Positions 45,275-55,681 are shown, counted from the first letter of the stretch. The stretch is 64,000 nt of DNA from Roseomonas haemaphysalidis (GCF_017355405.1 NZ_CP061177.1:2587001-2651000); one strand, 5' to 3'. The notes: generated by a model from the sequence alone, not told the origin. Numbers and translations: made by a program.

Positions 45275-46255
45275 TCAGGCCGCCAAGCGACGCCCCCCGG
45301 CCAATTCCGCGCCCAGGAAGCGCGCCAGGGCGCCGGGGCCAGACCGGGGCGTACCGGCAACGCCAGCGGCTTCCTCTGCACCGGCATTGTAATTGGTGTT
45401 CGTGTTGACGTCGTAGACCAGGGTGCGGCCCGCGTCGTCCTGAATGAACTCGATGCCCGCAACGTCAATGCCCGCCTGGGACAGAAACGCTTCCAGCTTC
45501 GCACGCAGGCCAGCATCGATTCCATCGGGCAGGATGCGGAACCGCGGGGCCTCGGCCACAACGGTTTCACCGACAGGGCAGGCCGCATCGCCCACGGCGC
45601 AGACCTCGGCGGGGCACAGCTCGAAACCCGCAGTCGTGTCGACTTCAACGGCATACACGAAGCGTCCGCCGACGAACTCGGCGCGGGTGATGACGGGGCG
45701 CGGCGCGCGCACATATTCCTGCAACAGCCAGATGCCGTCGACCGGCGCCTCGTCCTGCGGCAGACTGTCCAACTGCCGGGCCAATGCGTCGACGTCCGCG
45801 AACAGGCGTACGCCAAGGCCCTTGCCACCACGGTTCGGCTTCAGGATGACAGGCTGCCCGGCAAAGTACCGATGCGCCGCAGCAAGCAGGGCCGCACGGT
45901 CATCCTGAACCATCACGGTGCGGGGAACGGTCAGTCCGGCTGCCTCCAGCGCCGCATACTGCCGGACCTTGCTGATTTCCAGGTCCAGCGCCGCCGGGCC
46001 ATTCACAACGCGGCGCCCGTGGCGCGACAGCCAAGCAAGAACAGCCGCGGTCAGCTCGGCGGCATAGCGATGGCCGCGCGTATGCGACGACGCGCTCATG
46101 CGGTTGTAGAACACGCCTTCCGGCGGCACGGAGGACAGATCGAAGGTACCGCTCGACAGGTCCAGCTCCTGCCAGGGCACACCGGCGGCATCGAACGCAT
46201 CGGCCAGTGGCGGCAGCCAAAGCGGATTCTCATGGATGACGTGAACGACGGACAT
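45275..46255 (-). CDS. ATP-grasp ligase, RimK-like, substrate unknown
   Basis: 326 residues, cytoplasmic. N-terminal pre-ATP-grasp part (VHVIHENPLWLPPLADAFDAAGVPW; GVFYNRMSASSHTRGHRYA), then the ATP-grasp core: VILKPNRGGKGLGVRLF (ATP-binding Lys and Gly loop), WLLQEYV, and EFIQDDAGRTLVYDVNTNTNYN with metal ligands Asp/Asn. A central stretch holds three cysteines (ELCPAEVCAVGDAACP). Such enzymes join a carboxylate to an amine or thiol using ATP. GAGGTGG supports ATG 46255. Encoded after the cysteine-dioxygenase-like gene with an 83-bp A/T-rich gap that may hold its own promoter. Confidence 0.8.
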   Translation of the reverse strand: MSVVHVIHENPLWLPPLADAFDAAGVPWQELDLSSGTFDLSSVPPEGVFYNRMSASSHTRGHRYAAELTAAVLAWLSRHGRRVVNGPAALDLEISKVRQYAALEAAGLTVPRTVMVQDDRAALLAAAHRYFAGQPVILKPNRGGKGLGVRLFADVDALARQLDSLPQDEAPVDGIWLLQEYVRAPRPVITRAEFVGGRFVYAVEVDTTAGFELCPAEVCAVGDAACPVGETVVAEAPRFRILPDGIDAGLRAKLEAFLSQAGIDVAGIEFIQDDAGRTLVYDVNTNTNYNAGAEEAAGVAGTPRSGPGALARFLGAELAGGRRLAA

Positions 46256-46338
46256 TGGTTCCACCTCGAAATTCTGTGTTTTAACGGTCAATCAGAAGAT
46301 TGGTTGTTAAATCACAAAATTCCTAGGGGCAATCGCAG

Positions 46339-46863
46339 CTAGTACAGCAGATTCACGTCCGATCCGAACCGATCAAAATCCGCTCCATATGCGTGAATTG
46401 AGATGGCATTCGCCATGCTGAGGTTGGACAGGCGGTGGATCAGGTCGGGGTCAGCGGGCCCGGAGCTGGTGTCGCCGGAGCGGCGAAGAAGCGCGGCCGT
46501 TTGCACGGGCTGTGCGGCTTGGTCGGGCAAGGCGTAGAAGCCTTCCGTCAGGCTTCCGGTATGGACGCCTAGCGCGCACCACGTGCGATGCGCATGGACC
46601 GGACTCATCTGCCCCGGGCGCCACACCAGCGCCACGACGGCATAGCCTTGTTCCCGATCGGCATGTAGCAGGTGGCGGATATAGCCGTTCGGGCAGCTTT
46701 CGCAGGATGCCGCACTCAGCAGGTCAGGTTGCCGCAGGTGAGGCGCCATGGCGGCGGCGATACGCGCCGGACGATCCGAACCATCGGTGCCGATCACCGC
46801 CCGATGAATATCGGACAGCATGCGGGACAGGGTGAGGGAATGGCAGGAAGAGAATGCGTTCAT
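46339..46863 (-). CDS. cysteine dioxygenase-like cupin protein
   Basis: 174 residues, cupin (double-stranded beta-helix) fold. Iron ligands expected at His90, His92 (SPVHAHRTWCALGVH) and His157 (NAISIHAYGADF), the three-His pattern of thiol dioxygenases; Glu107 follows in LTEGFYAL and Cys96 lies next to the HxH motif. Such enzymes oxidise a thiol to a sulfinate (cysteine, 3-mercaptopropionate or similar). Four bases from the GntR gene stop, so co-transcribed with it. N-terminal ~45 residues are poorly conserved looking; ATG 46863 is the first available. Exact thiol unknown. Confidence 0.78.
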   Translation of the reverse strand: MNAFSSCHSLTLSRMLSDIHRAVIGTDGSDRPARIAAAMAPHLRQPDLLSAASCESCPNGYIRHLLHADREQGYAVVALVWRPGQMSPVHAHRTWCALGVHTGSLTEGFYALPDQAAQPVQTAALLRRSGDTSSGPADPDLIHRLSNLSMANAISIHAYGADFDRFGSDVNLLY

Positions 46864-46867
46864 CGGT

Positions 46868-47551
46868 TCAAACCGCCGTCCGGGAGTCGGGTGCCGTCAA
46901 TGCCGTCAGGACCATGGTGCGGGATGCCGCGACCTGCTCGCACATGATCGCCGCCGCCTGGTCCGCATGGCCCAGGGCCAGGGCTTCAATCAGGGCATGG
47001 TGCTCATGCGCCATCTCGCCCGTCCGGTCGCGACGCCGCAGGCCCAGGGCCAGCATGCGCGTGCTTTCGTCTAGCAACCGGTCGATCTGCCGGGCCAGCC
47101 GGGCGTTGCCGGACAGGTCGGCCAGGGCGACGTGGAACGCCTTGTTGGCGTCGAGAAAGGCGTGGGTGCTCTCCTCGTCGCCCGGCTGGTAGCCGCAGGC
47201 GCAGATGGCATCCAACCTGCGCAACAGCGCGGCATCGATCTTGCCAGCGGCCAGACGCGCTGCCTCCGCTTCCAACAACAGCCGCAGCCCGAAGACCTCA
47301 TGGATGTCGCGAATGGTGACCAGGGAGACGATCCATCCGCGGCGCGGCACGGCTTGTACCAGGCCTTCGTCGGCCAGACGCGCGAGCGCGGCGCGGATCG
47401 GCGCCTTGCCGAGCGAGAGATGTTGCGACAGCGCCGCCTCGCTGAGGGTCTGCCCGGGGCGAAGCCGGGTTGTCAGGATCTCTCGGCGCAAAGCCGATAC
47501 GGCTTGCTCGGTCAGGGAGGCGGGTGGCTCGATCGGAAGAAGCAGCGACAT
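46868..47551 (-). CDS. GntR/FadR-family (FCD) transcriptional regulator
   Basis: 227 residues. N-terminal winged helix (~12-75: LTEQAVSALRREILTTRLRPGQTLSEAALSQHLSLGKAPIRAALARLADEGLV) and an all-helical FCD ligand domain (EVFGLRLLLEAEAARLAAGKI ... NKAFHVALADLSGN ... EHHALIEALALGHADQAA). ATG 47551 has GGAG 10 nt upstream. First gene of the cluster with the dioxygenase-like and ATP-grasp genes; the palindrome at 47567-47578 is a likely site for it. Confidence 0.88.
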   Translation of the reverse strand: MSLLLPIEPPASLTEQAVSALRREILTTRLRPGQTLSEAALSQHLSLGKAPIRAALARLADEGLVQAVPRRGWIVSLVTIRDIHEVFGLRLLLEAEAARLAAGKIDAALLRRLDAICACGYQPGDEESTHAFLDANKAFHVALADLSGNARLARQIDRLLDESTRMLALGLRRRDRTGEMAHEHHALIEALALGHADQAAAIMCEQVAASRTMVLTALTAPDSRTAV

Positions 47552-47566
47552 TCCGGTGAACTCCGA

Positions 47567-47578
47567 CTGACATGTCAG
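47567..47578. promoter_or_regulatory. palindrome upstream of the GntR gene
   Basis: CTGACATGTCAG, a perfect 12-bp palindrome, 15 bp before the GntR start codon and between that gene and the cold-shock terminator. Size and symmetry fit a FadR-subfamily operator (autoregulation), though the exact consensus differs. Confidence 0.55.
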
Positions 47579-47612
47579 GACCATCATGACGCGGCGTGGA
47601 GCAGCCGACAAC

Positions 47613-47644
47613 AAAAAAGCCCCGGTGCATCGCTGCACCGGGGC
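47613..47644 (-). terminator. Rho-independent terminator of the cold-shock gene
   Basis: On the minus strand an 11-bp perfect stem, GCCCCGGTGCA (47619-47629) with TGCACCGGGGC (47634-47644), loop of four, followed by six T residues (A-run at 47613-47618). It starts 26 bases past the stop of the 47670 gene. Confidence 0.93.
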
Positions 47645-47669
47645 CATCGCCGCAACACCGTGGTGCTGC

Positions 47670-48494
47670 TTAGTCCTTCATGATCACGGCCTGCCGGCCA
47701 CGCTGCCCGTCCTTGACCTCCAGCGCGACCTTCTCGCCCTGCTGGACTTCCTGCTTGCCCGCGCGCTGCAGGACGGAGGAATGCAGGAACACGTCCTGGC
47801 CCCCATCATCCGGCGTCACGAAGCCGAAGCCACGCACCTGGTCGAACCACTTGACCGTGCCGTTGACCGCATAGGTCGGGCCGCCTTCGTCGCGGCCGAA
47901 GTCACGGCGCGGCGGACGGTCACCGAAGCCACCGCGCGGAGCACCGAACCCACCGCCGCCGCCGCCGCCAAAGCGATCGCCGCCGCCGAAGCGGTCACCA
48001 CCACCGAAGTCACGACGCGGCGGGCGGTCGCCAAAGCCGCCGCTGGGCGCACCGAAACCACCACCGCCGAAATCACGACGCGGGGGGCGGTCGCCAAAGC
48101 CCCCGCTGGGCGCGCCGAAGCCACCGCCGCCGCCGCCAAAATCACGGCGGGGGGGACGATCGCCGAAGTCGCGGCGCGGCGGACGGTCGTTGTAGCCACC
48201 GCCCGGGGGCGCGAAGTCGCGGCGTGGGGGACGGTCACCGCCCCCGGGGCCGAGCTTGCGCTCATGGATGCGGGTGACAAGGCGGCGGCCCTGCCGGTCG
48301 GAGCCGATTTCGCAAACCAGCTTGTCACCGGTCTCAGGGGGCTCGATCCCGGCCTCGGTCAGTGCCGAAGCGTGGAAGAACACGTCCTGGCCATCAGGGC
48401 CCAACACGAAGCCGAAGCCCTTGCGGCCATTGTACCACTTCACCTCGGCCTCAATCGGCCCGGTGCCACCCTGCGAATCGTTGTCCGGCAACAC
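47670..48494 (-). CDS. double cold-shock-domain protein with RG-rich repeat linker
   Basis: About 274 residues. Two cold-shock domains, one at each end: KWYNGRKGFGFVLG ... DVFFHASAL near the N-terminus, and KWFDQVRGFGFVTP ... DVFLHSSVL near the C-terminus. These RNP1/RNP2 motifs bind single-stranded RNA/DNA. Between them ~125 residues of Gly/Arg/Phe repeats contain six copies of DRPPRRDF plus GFGAPSGGF units. GTG 48494 is used because PIEAEVKWY follows at the usual distance; GTG 48521 is in frame but falls inside a hairpin. Likely an RNA chaperone; the low-complexity middle suggests phase-separating behaviour, which is inference. Confidence 0.88.
   Translation of the reverse strand: MLPDNDSQGGTGPIEAEVKWYNGRKGFGFVLGPDGQDVFFHASALTEAGIEPPETGDKLVCEIGSDRQGRRLVTRIHERKLGPGGGDRPPRRDFAPPGGGYNDRPPRRDFGDRPPRRDFGGGGGGFGAPSGGFGDRPPRRDFGGGGFGAPSGGFGDRPPRRDFGGGDRFGGGDRFGGGGGGGFGAPRGGFGDRPPRRDFGRDEGGPTYAVNGTVKWFDQVRGFGFVTPDDGGQDVFLHSSVLQRAGKQEVQQGEKVALEVKDGQRGRQAVIMKD
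47898..48236 (-). repeat. in-gene repeat array encoding DRPPRRDF/GFGAPSGGF units
   Basis: Six 24-bp copies encoding DRPPRRDF, separated by 0-40 residues of Gly-rich linker, with three FGAP(S/R)GGF units in the last half. Copies differ at wobble positions, so the array is not of very recent origin, but it is a likely site of length variation by slippage or recombination. Confidence 0.85.
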
Positions 48495-48520
48495 TGCGTC
48501 TCGTATCCGTAAAAAGCACA

Positions 48521-48573
48521 CGGCCCGACGGGATGCAGGACCGGTATCGTCATCCTCGCATCACGTCGGGCCG
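48521..48573 (-). promoter_or_regulatory. structured leader of the cold-shock gene
   Basis: CGGCCCGACG (48521-48530) pairs perfectly over 10 bp with CGTCGGGCCG (48564-48573); inside, ATGC (48533-48536) can pair with GCAT (48558-48561). The stem ends 27 nt before the proposed GTG start. Either a 5' UTR hairpin (cold-shock mRNAs often have structured leaders) or a terminator for coxM, whose stop is at 48633; no T-run favours the leader reading. Confidence 0.5.
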
Positions 48574-48632
48574 ATTGCTAGCCGAATCGGCAAGATTCCC
48601 CGCCGATGAACTCGTTTTTAAGCCGTTCCGGC

Positions 48633-49427
48633 TTACCCGGCATCCGCCAAAGCGCGCTTGGCCATGACGCTGACAAGGTTGGCACGATAGGCCGCGCTGC
48701 CGTGGATGTCGCTGTTCAAATCATCCGGCGACTGCTTCACGCCGGACAGGGATTCAGCCGACCAGCTGGATGCCAGGGCGGCTTCCATCTCCGTCTGCCG
48801 GAAGGCGCAGGAGCCGGCGCCGTTGACGCCCACCTTCACGCCGCCCGCACCCTTGGCAATGAACACCCCGGCCATGGAATAGCGGCTCGCGGGGTTGCGC
48901 AGCTTCGCGTAGCCGGCCTTTTCCGGGATGGGAAAGGAAACGGCGACCAACAGCTCGCCCGGCTCCAGCGCCGTGGTGAACATGCCGAGAAAGAACTCGT
49001 CGGCAGGGATGCGGCGGCTGCTGGTGACCATGGTCGCCCCCAGGGCCAGTGCCGCGGCCGGATAGTCCGCCGCCGGGTCATTGTTGGCGATGCTGCCGCC
49101 CAGGGTGCCGCGGTTGCGAACCTGGGTATCGCCCACCGTGGAGGCCATGCGCGCCAGGGCCGGGATCGCGGCCTTCAGGGTCGGGTCCGTGGCGACCTCG
49201 TAGTGCTTCGTCATGGCGCCGACGACGATGGCATCCCCTTCCCGCCGGATGCCCCGCAGCTCCGCGATACCACCCAGGTCCACCAGCGAGGTCGGGCGGT
49301 TCAGCCGGTGCTTCAACGCCGGCAGCAGCGTCATGCCGCCGGAGATCGGCTTGGCATCCGGATCAGCCGACAGGATCTTCACCGCATCGGCCACGGTGGT
49401 CGGGGTGTGGTATTCGAAATCGTACAT
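48633..49427 (-). CDS. FAD-binding (medium) subunit of a molybdenum hydroxylase
   Basis: 264 residues, CoxM/CutM family. YDFEYHTPTTVADAVKIL at the start, PISGGMTLLPALKHRL and GTLGGSIANNDPAADYPAAALAL are the two FAD-pyrophosphate motifs; C-terminal CO-dehydrogenase flavoprotein domain follows. Passes electrons between the 2Fe-2S subunit and NAD or another acceptor. Twelve bases after the 2Fe-2S gene. No large molybdopterin subunit gene follows; the next gene is the cold-shock protein. Confidence 0.9.
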   Translation of the reverse strand: MYDFEYHTPTTVADAVKILSADPDAKPISGGMTLLPALKHRLNRPTSLVDLGGIAELRGIRREGDAIVVGAMTKHYEVATDPTLKAAIPALARMASTVGDTQVRNRGTLGGSIANNDPAADYPAAALALGATMVTSSRRIPADEFFLGMFTTALEPGELLVAVSFPIPEKAGYAKLRNPASRYSMAGVFIAKGAGGVKVGVNGAGSCAFRQTEMEAALASSWSAESLSGVKQSPDDLNSDIHGSAAYRANLVSVMAKRALADAG

Positions 49428-49439
49428 CTGCCGCGCTCC

Positions 49440-49943
<504 letters not shown>

Positions 49944-50158
49944 GCCGCTTCTCCCCATGCGTCGAAGCCGCCGCGAAAAGCGGTGGCCGTTGCTGAAACC
50001 TCAACCCGCACCGGCCCCGCCGTCAAGCCACCGCACAACAAAGCATGCGGTCGTCAAAGTAATTGCGAACGCTTCGCATTATCGAATACTTGGCGGGCAT
50101 GAACGCAAATCGGGCGGAGGCTGCCGCCCCCGCCCGACCGTTGCACCACGCCGCCGCT
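49944..50158. other. intergenic region between dppF and the molybdenum hydroxylase genes
   Basis: 215 bp without a gene. It holds the promoter side of the 2Fe-2S gene and, at 50111-50136, a hairpin after dppF. The part at 50055-50095 is relatively A/T-rich (AAAGTAATTGCGAACG, CATTATCGAATACTT), the most likely promoter area; no consensus pair stands out. Confidence 0.5.
50111..50136 (-). terminator. hairpin downstream of dppF
   Basis: CGGGCGG (50111-50117) can pair with CCGCCCG (50130-50136), or GGGCGG with CCGCCC (50124-50129) in a tighter register; the minus strand then reads ATTTGCGTT. 22 bases past the dppF stop. Weak U tract. Confidence 0.45.
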
Positions 50159-51211
50159 TCAGGCCGCGGCGGCCATGCCCCGGCGCAGCGGATTCTGTTC
50201 CGCCGGCAGGTCATGGAGGTGGCAGGCGGCCCACTGACCGGGCTCCGTCTGCTGCAACCGGGGCTCGTCCGTCTTGCAACGGTCGAACACATAGGGGCAG
50301 CGGGTGTGGAAGCGGCAACCGGACGGCGGCTTGATCGGGCTGGGCACGTCGCCTTTCAGAATGACGCGCTGGCGCGCCATTCCCGGCTCCGGCACCGGCA
50401 CGGCCGACAGCAGCGCCTCTGTGTAAGGGTGCTTCGGCGCGGCGAAGAGGCTGCGCTTGGGTGCGATCTCGACGATCTTGCCCAGGTACATCACCGCCAC
50501 GCGGTGGGTCATGTGCTCCACGATCGCCAGGTCATGGCTGATGAACAGCAGCGCCAGGCCCAGCTCCTTCTGCAGATCCTGCAGCAGGTTCACGATCTGC
50601 GCCTTGACCGACACGTCGAGCGCGGAAACCGCCTCGTCGCAGATGATCAGCTCCGGCTCGCCCGCCAGGGCACGCGCGATGCAGATGCGCTGGCGCTGGC
50701 CACCGGAAAACTCGTGAGGAAAGCGGCCCAGCGCATCGCGCGGCAGGCGCACCGTGTCCATCAGCTTGTGCAGGCGGGCATCCAGCTCAGCGCTGTTCTT
50801 GGCGAGGCCGTAGTTGCGGATCGGCTCAGCCAGGAGGTCGCGGACCCGCATGCGCGGGTTCAGGCTGCTGAACGGATCCTGGAACACCACGCCGATACGT
50901 CGGCGCACCGGCCGCAGCTTGCTTTCCGACAGGTCGTCGATGCGCTGGCCGTCCAGCACCACCTGACCGGAGGTCGGGTGATACAGGCGCAGCAGCGTCT
51001 TCCCGACCGTGGATTTGCCGCAACCGGACTCGCCCACCAGTGACAACGTTTCCCCTTTGTCGACATGGAAGGAAACGCCGTCCACGGCGTAGACATTGCC
51101 TGTGGTGCCGCCAAAGAAGCCGGCCTTGATGGGAAAGTGCTTCTTCAGGTCATCGACCTGCAGCAGCGGGCGGGCGGCGCGGGCGAGCGGGTCTCTGATG
51201 CTCGTGCTCAT
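50159..51211 (-). CDS. dppF: oligopeptide/dipeptide ABC transporter ATP-binding protein (F-type)
   Basis: 350-residue ATPase. Walker [11 protein letters not shown]-loop [13 protein letters not shown], signature [15 protein letters not shown], Walker [13 protein letters not shown], then [10 protein letters not shown]-terminal oligopeptide-transporter extension with cysteines ([15 protein letters not shown]), which in relatives binds a 4Fe-4S cluster. ATG 51211 overlaps the dppD stop (ATGA). Last gene of the importer operon. Confidence 0.93.
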   Translation of the reverse strand: MSTSIRDPLARAARPLLQVDDLKKHFPIKAGFFGGTTGNVYAVDGVSFHVDKGETLSLVGESGCGKSTVGKTLLRLYHPTSGQVVLDGQRIDDLSESKLRPVRRRIGVVFQDPFSSLNPRMRVRDLLAEPIRNYGLAKNSAELDARLHKLMDTVRLPRDALGRFPHEFSGGQRQRICIARALAGEPELIICDEAVSALDVSVKAQIVNLLQDLQKELGLALLFISHDLAIVEHMTHRVAVMYLGKIVEIAPKRSLFAAPKHPYTEALLSAVPVPEPGMARQRVILKGDVPSPIKPPSGCRFHTRCPYVFDRCKTDEPRLQQTEPGQWAACHLHDLPAEQNPLRRGMAAAA

Positions 51212-52197
51212 GCGGCGACGGCCTCCTTCAGGGCGTAGTGGCAGGCGGCGATATGACGGGGCGCCTTTTCCTCCAGCGCGGGCGCCACCTCGCGGCACAG
51301 CTCCGTCACCTGCGGGCAACGGCCGGCGAAGACACAGCCCTGGATCTTCTGCTTCATGCTCGGCACCAGGCCGGGGATCTCCGCCAGGCGGGACGACTGC
51401 CCGCTGAGAGAGGAGCCCAGCTTCGGCACCGCCCCCAGCAGGCCCTTGGTGTAGGGATGCTTGGGGTTGTTGAACAACTCGCTGACCGGCGCTTCCTCGA
51501 CCTTGCGGCCGGCATACATCACGATCACCCGCTCCGCGACCTCGGCCACCACGCCGAGGTCGTGGGTGATCAGAACGATGGCGGCGCCCACGCGGTGCTT
51601 CAGGTCGCGCATCAGGTCCAGGATCTGGGCCTGGATGGTGACGTCCAGCGCCGTGGTCGGCTCGTCGGCGATCAGCAGCTTAGGGTTGCAGGCCAGCGCG
51701 ATGGCGATCATTACGCGCTGCCGCATGCCGCCGGACAACTGATGCGGGTATTCCTTCACCCGCCGTTCCGGCGCCGGAATGCCGACCAAGCGCAGCATTT
51801 CCACCGCGCGCGCCTCGGCGTCCTTCTTGTTGAGGCCCTGGTGCAGCTGCACCGCCTCGCCGATCTGCTTGCCGACGCTGAGCACCGGGTTCAGCGAGGT
51901 CATCGGCTCCTGGAAGATCATGCTGATCTCGTTGCCGCGGATCTTCCGCATCTCGGCGTCCGGCAGCTTCAGCAGGTCTCGGCCCTGAAAGCGGATCTCG
52001 CCCGCGATCTTGCCCGGCGGCTCCGGGATCAGCCGCAGGATGGACATGGAGGTGACGGACTTGCCACAGCCGGACTCGCCGACGATGGCGACCGTCTCGC
52101 CCGCCTCCACCGAGAAGCTGAGCCCATCCACCGCGCGGTTGACACCATCGCCCGTGGCGAAGTGGGTTTGCAGATTTTCGACTTCGAGCAGTGCCAT
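51208..52197 (-). CDS. dppD: oligopeptide/dipeptide ABC transporter ATP-binding protein (D-type)
   Basis: 329 residues. Walker [25 protein letters not shown], signature [15 protein letters not shown], Walker [26 protein letters not shown] and a Cys-containing C-terminal domain ([15 protein letters not shown]). Pairs with dppF. Four bases after dppC. Confidence 0.93.
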   Translation of the reverse strand: MALLEVENLQTHFATGDGVNRAVDGLSFSVEAGETVAIVGESGCGKSVTSMSILRLIPEPPGKIAGEIRFQGRDLLKLPDAEMRKIRGNEISMIFQEPMTSLNPVLSVGKQIGEAVQLHQGLNKKDAEARAVEMLRLVGIPAPERRVKEYPHQLSGGMRQRVMIAIALACNPKLLIADEPTTALDVTIQAQILDLMRDLKHRVGAAIVLITHDLGVVAEVAERVIVMYAGRKVEEAPVSELFNNPKHPYTKGLLGAVPKLGSSLSGQSSRLAEIPGLVPSMKQKIQGCVFAGRCPQVTELCREVAPALEEKAPRHIAACHYALKEAVAA

Positions 52198-52201
52198 GAA
52201 A

Positions 52202-53127
52202 TTACACCCGCTTCGCGAGGCGCGGGTCGAGCGAATCCCGCAGGCCGTCGCCCAGCAGGTTCACCGCCAGCACGGTGATGGAAAGGAACAGCGCGGGGAA
52301 GAACACGATGTAGGGCTTGACCTGCCAGAGCGCCCTGCCCTCCGCCATGATATTGCCCCAGGACGGGATGATCGGCGGCGTGCCGGCCCCGATAAAGGAC
52401 AGGATGGCCTCGGCGATCATGGCGCTGGCGCAGATGTAGGTGGCCTGCACGGTCATGGGCGCCAGGGTGTTGGGCAGGATGTGGCGCCAGATGATCACCG
52501 GCGTGCGGGTGCCCGAGGCGATGGCGGCTTCCACATAGGGCTGTTCGCGCAGCGACAGCACGACACCACGCACCAGCCGCGACACGCGCGGGATCTCGGC
52601 CACCGTGATGGCCAGGATGACGTTGCCGACGGAGCCGCGGGTCAGTGCCATCAGCGCGATGGCCAGCAGGATCGACGGGATGGACATCAGCCCGTCCATG
52701 ATCCGCATGATGATGCTGTCCGCCCAGCGCACAAAGCCGGACACCAGCCCGATGGCCAGCCCGATCACCGAGGAGGCGATGGCCACGCCGAAGCCCACCA
52801 TCAGCGACACGCGGGTGCCGTACAGCACGCGGGAATACACGTCCCGGCCCAGCATGTCGGTGCCGAACCACCAGCGGGCCCCGGGGTCGCGCGTGCGCAT
52901 GGCCGGCGCCAGGGCGGTGGGGTCCTTGGTCCACAGGTAAGGGGCGAAGATGGCGATGGCCAGCATCAGCAGCAGCAGGAAGCCGCCGATGGCAATGGTC
53001 GGGTGGCGCATCAGGTAGCCGACAAAACCCTTGCGGGCCCGCCGGTTGGGCAGGATGTCCGGCATCGGCTTGGCGGCGGTGGGCATGCCGCCCGGCGGCA
53101 GGACGCCGGGCGGAAGGGTGCTGGTGC

Positions 53128-53131
<4 letters not shown>
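52202..53131 (-). CDS. dppC: oligopeptide/dipeptide ABC transporter permease (C-type)
   Basis: 309 residues with a cytoplasmic N-terminus and six membrane segments. N-terminal OppC-type region ([21 protein letters not shown]), [24 protein letters not shown] and the EAA loop ([21 protein letters not shown]). The start used is a TTG at 53131 overlapping the dppB stop; ATG 53086 inside is an alternative that removes a Pro-rich 15-residue leader. Confidence 0.9.
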
Positions 53132-54069
<938 letters not shown>

Positions 54070-54079
54070 GATGATCCGA

Positions 54080-55681
54080 TCAGGTTTTGGAAACGCCCCA
54101 GAAGAACGGCGCGGGCGCTTTCACGACTCCGGCGATGTTCTTACGCCAAGCCTGGTAGGACAAGAAGAATCCCGTTGGCGCGTAGAGCCCGAAATCGGCC
54201 GCGGCGGCGTTCATCTTGCTCACCGCAGCCTGTTCCGCGGGAAGTCCCGAGGCGGCGAACCATTCGTTTCGCGCGTTTTCCACCGCGTCACTTTTTGGCC
54301 ATCCGAACCAAGCATTGTCGCCGTTGGCACGCAAGCCTGTATAGGACGCGGGACTGACGCAATCGGCACCGGCGTGCCAGGTGTGGAAGATGTGCCAGCC
54401 ACCCTGGCTCGGCGGTGTCTTCAGCGCGCGGCGGGAGCCGACGGTGCCCCAGTCGGTCGCCACGAAGTCCACGTTCATGCCAAGGCGCTTCAGCAGATCG
54501 GCGCTGACATCCCCGAAGGCCTTGGTGATCGGCTGGTCCTGCGCCACCACCAGGGTGATCGGCCTGCCATCATAGCCGGCCTCGGCGAGCAGTTTCCTGG
54601 CGCCGTCGATGTCCCGACGGCCCTTGAGGATGCCGCCACCCTCCTCGGTGTAGAGCGGCGTGCGGGGGGTGAAGAAGCCGCCCATCTCCTGCCACAGGGT
54701 CTGGTCGTCGCCCATCAGGGCGCGCATGTAGTCTTCCTGGCTGAGCGCCATCAGCACCGCGCGGCGGGCGCGCACGTCGTTGAACGGGGCGTGCAGGTGG
54801 TTCATGCGGAACACGCCGACATTGCCGAGCGGATCGGCGATGTCGACGGCGATGTTGCGGTTGCGGCGGAGCACCGGCACGAGGTCGGAGATCGGGTTTT
54901 CCCACCAGTCCACCTCGCCGTTCTGCAAGGCGGCCGAGGCTGTGGCGGGGTCCGGCATCACGGCCCATTCCACCCGGTCCACCAGCACCCGCTTGGCGCC
55001 GGCCATCCAGCTCGGCTTTTCGTCGCGCGAAACATAGCCGTCGAATTTTGCAAAAACGGCGCGGGCGCCCGGCACCCATTCGTCCCGCACGAAACGGAAG
55101 GGGCCGGAGCCGACGTATTCCGTGATCTGCGCGAAGGGATCGGTCCTGGCGATGCGCTCCGGCATCACGAAGGAACATGGCGAGTTGGTTTTGCCCAGCG
55201 CCAGCAGCATCTTCGGGTAGGGAGATTTCAGCGACCAGCGGAAGCTGCTGTCATCCAGGGCCACGAGCTCGTTCTGGATGGCCAGGATCATCTGGCCCAT
55301 CGGGTCGCGCACCGCCCAGCGCTTCAGGCTGGCCACGGCATCCCGCGCCCGCACCGGCTCGCCATCGTGGAAGCGCAGGTTCGGGCGCAGCTTGAAGGTC
55401 CAAACCAGGCCGTCAGCCGAAACCTCCTCGGACTCCACCATCTGGCGCTGCGGCACCATGGCCTCGTCCAGGCCATAAAGCATGTCCCACACCAGGAGGG
55501 CGGCGTTGCGCACGACGTACTGCGTGCCCCAGATCGGGTCGAAGTTCGCCAGGTTCGCCTGCGGCACAAAGCGCAGGGTGCGTGCCGCGGCTCCCTGCGA
55601 CAGGGCCGGCGCCGCCACGCCGCCGAGCGCCGTGGCGGCACTTCCGGCCAACGTAGCCTTCAGGAACGACCTTCTTTCCAT
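54080..55681 (-). CDS. extracellular solute-binding protein, family 5 (first of two)
   Basis: 533-residue periplasmic binding protein of the dipeptide/oligopeptide class. Signal MERRSFLKATLAGSAATALGG with RRSFLK, a strong Tat motif, cleaved near ALSQ. SBP-bac-5 landmarks: LRFVPQANLANFDPIWGTQYVVRNAALLVWDMLYG, FKLRPNLRFHDGEPVRARDAVASLKRW, GSGPFRF and NEWVPGAR-type region. Paralogue of the next protein (shared ARTLRF, RN-A-LVWD-LYG-DE). Peptide, nickel or opine ligands are all possible. Confidence 0.92.
   Translation of the reverse strand: MERRSFLKATLAGSAATALGGVAAPALSQGAAARTLRFVPQANLANFDPIWGTQYVVRNAALLVWDMLYGLDEAMVPQRQMVESEEVSADGLVWTFKLRPNLRFHDGEPVRARDAVASLKRWAVRDPMGQMILAIQNELVALDDSSFRWSLKSPYPKMLLALGKTNSPCSFVMPERIARTDPFAQITEYVGSGPFRFVRDEWVPGARAVFAKFDGYVSRDEKPSWMAGAKRVLVDRVEWAVMPDPATASAALQNGEVDWWENPISDLVPVLRRNRNIAVDIADPLGNVGVFRMNHLHAPFNDVRARRAVLMALSQEDYMRALMGDDQTLWQEMGGFFTPRTPLYTEEGGGILKGRRDIDGARKLLAEAGYDGRPITLVVAQDQPITKAFGDVSADLLKRLGMNVDFVATDWGTVGSRRALKTPPSQGGWHIFHTWHAGADCVSPASYTGLRANGDNAWFGWPKSDAVENARNEWFAASGLPAEQAAVSKMNAAAADFGLYAPTGFFLSYQAWRKNIAGVVKAPAPFFWGVSKT

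Noticed and set aside
43079..46342. 1087-codon plus-strand open frame opposite the Pat-like and ATP-grasp genes
   Set aside because: His/Arg/Gln-rich shadow translation with no recognisable motif; the minus-strand genes have full domain sets and ribosome sites.
47898..48236. Regularly spaced repeats that might look like a CRISPR array
   Set aside because: Repeats are in frame and encode DRPPRRDF units inside a cold-shock protein; spacers are Gly-rich codons, not unique sequences, and no cas genes are present.
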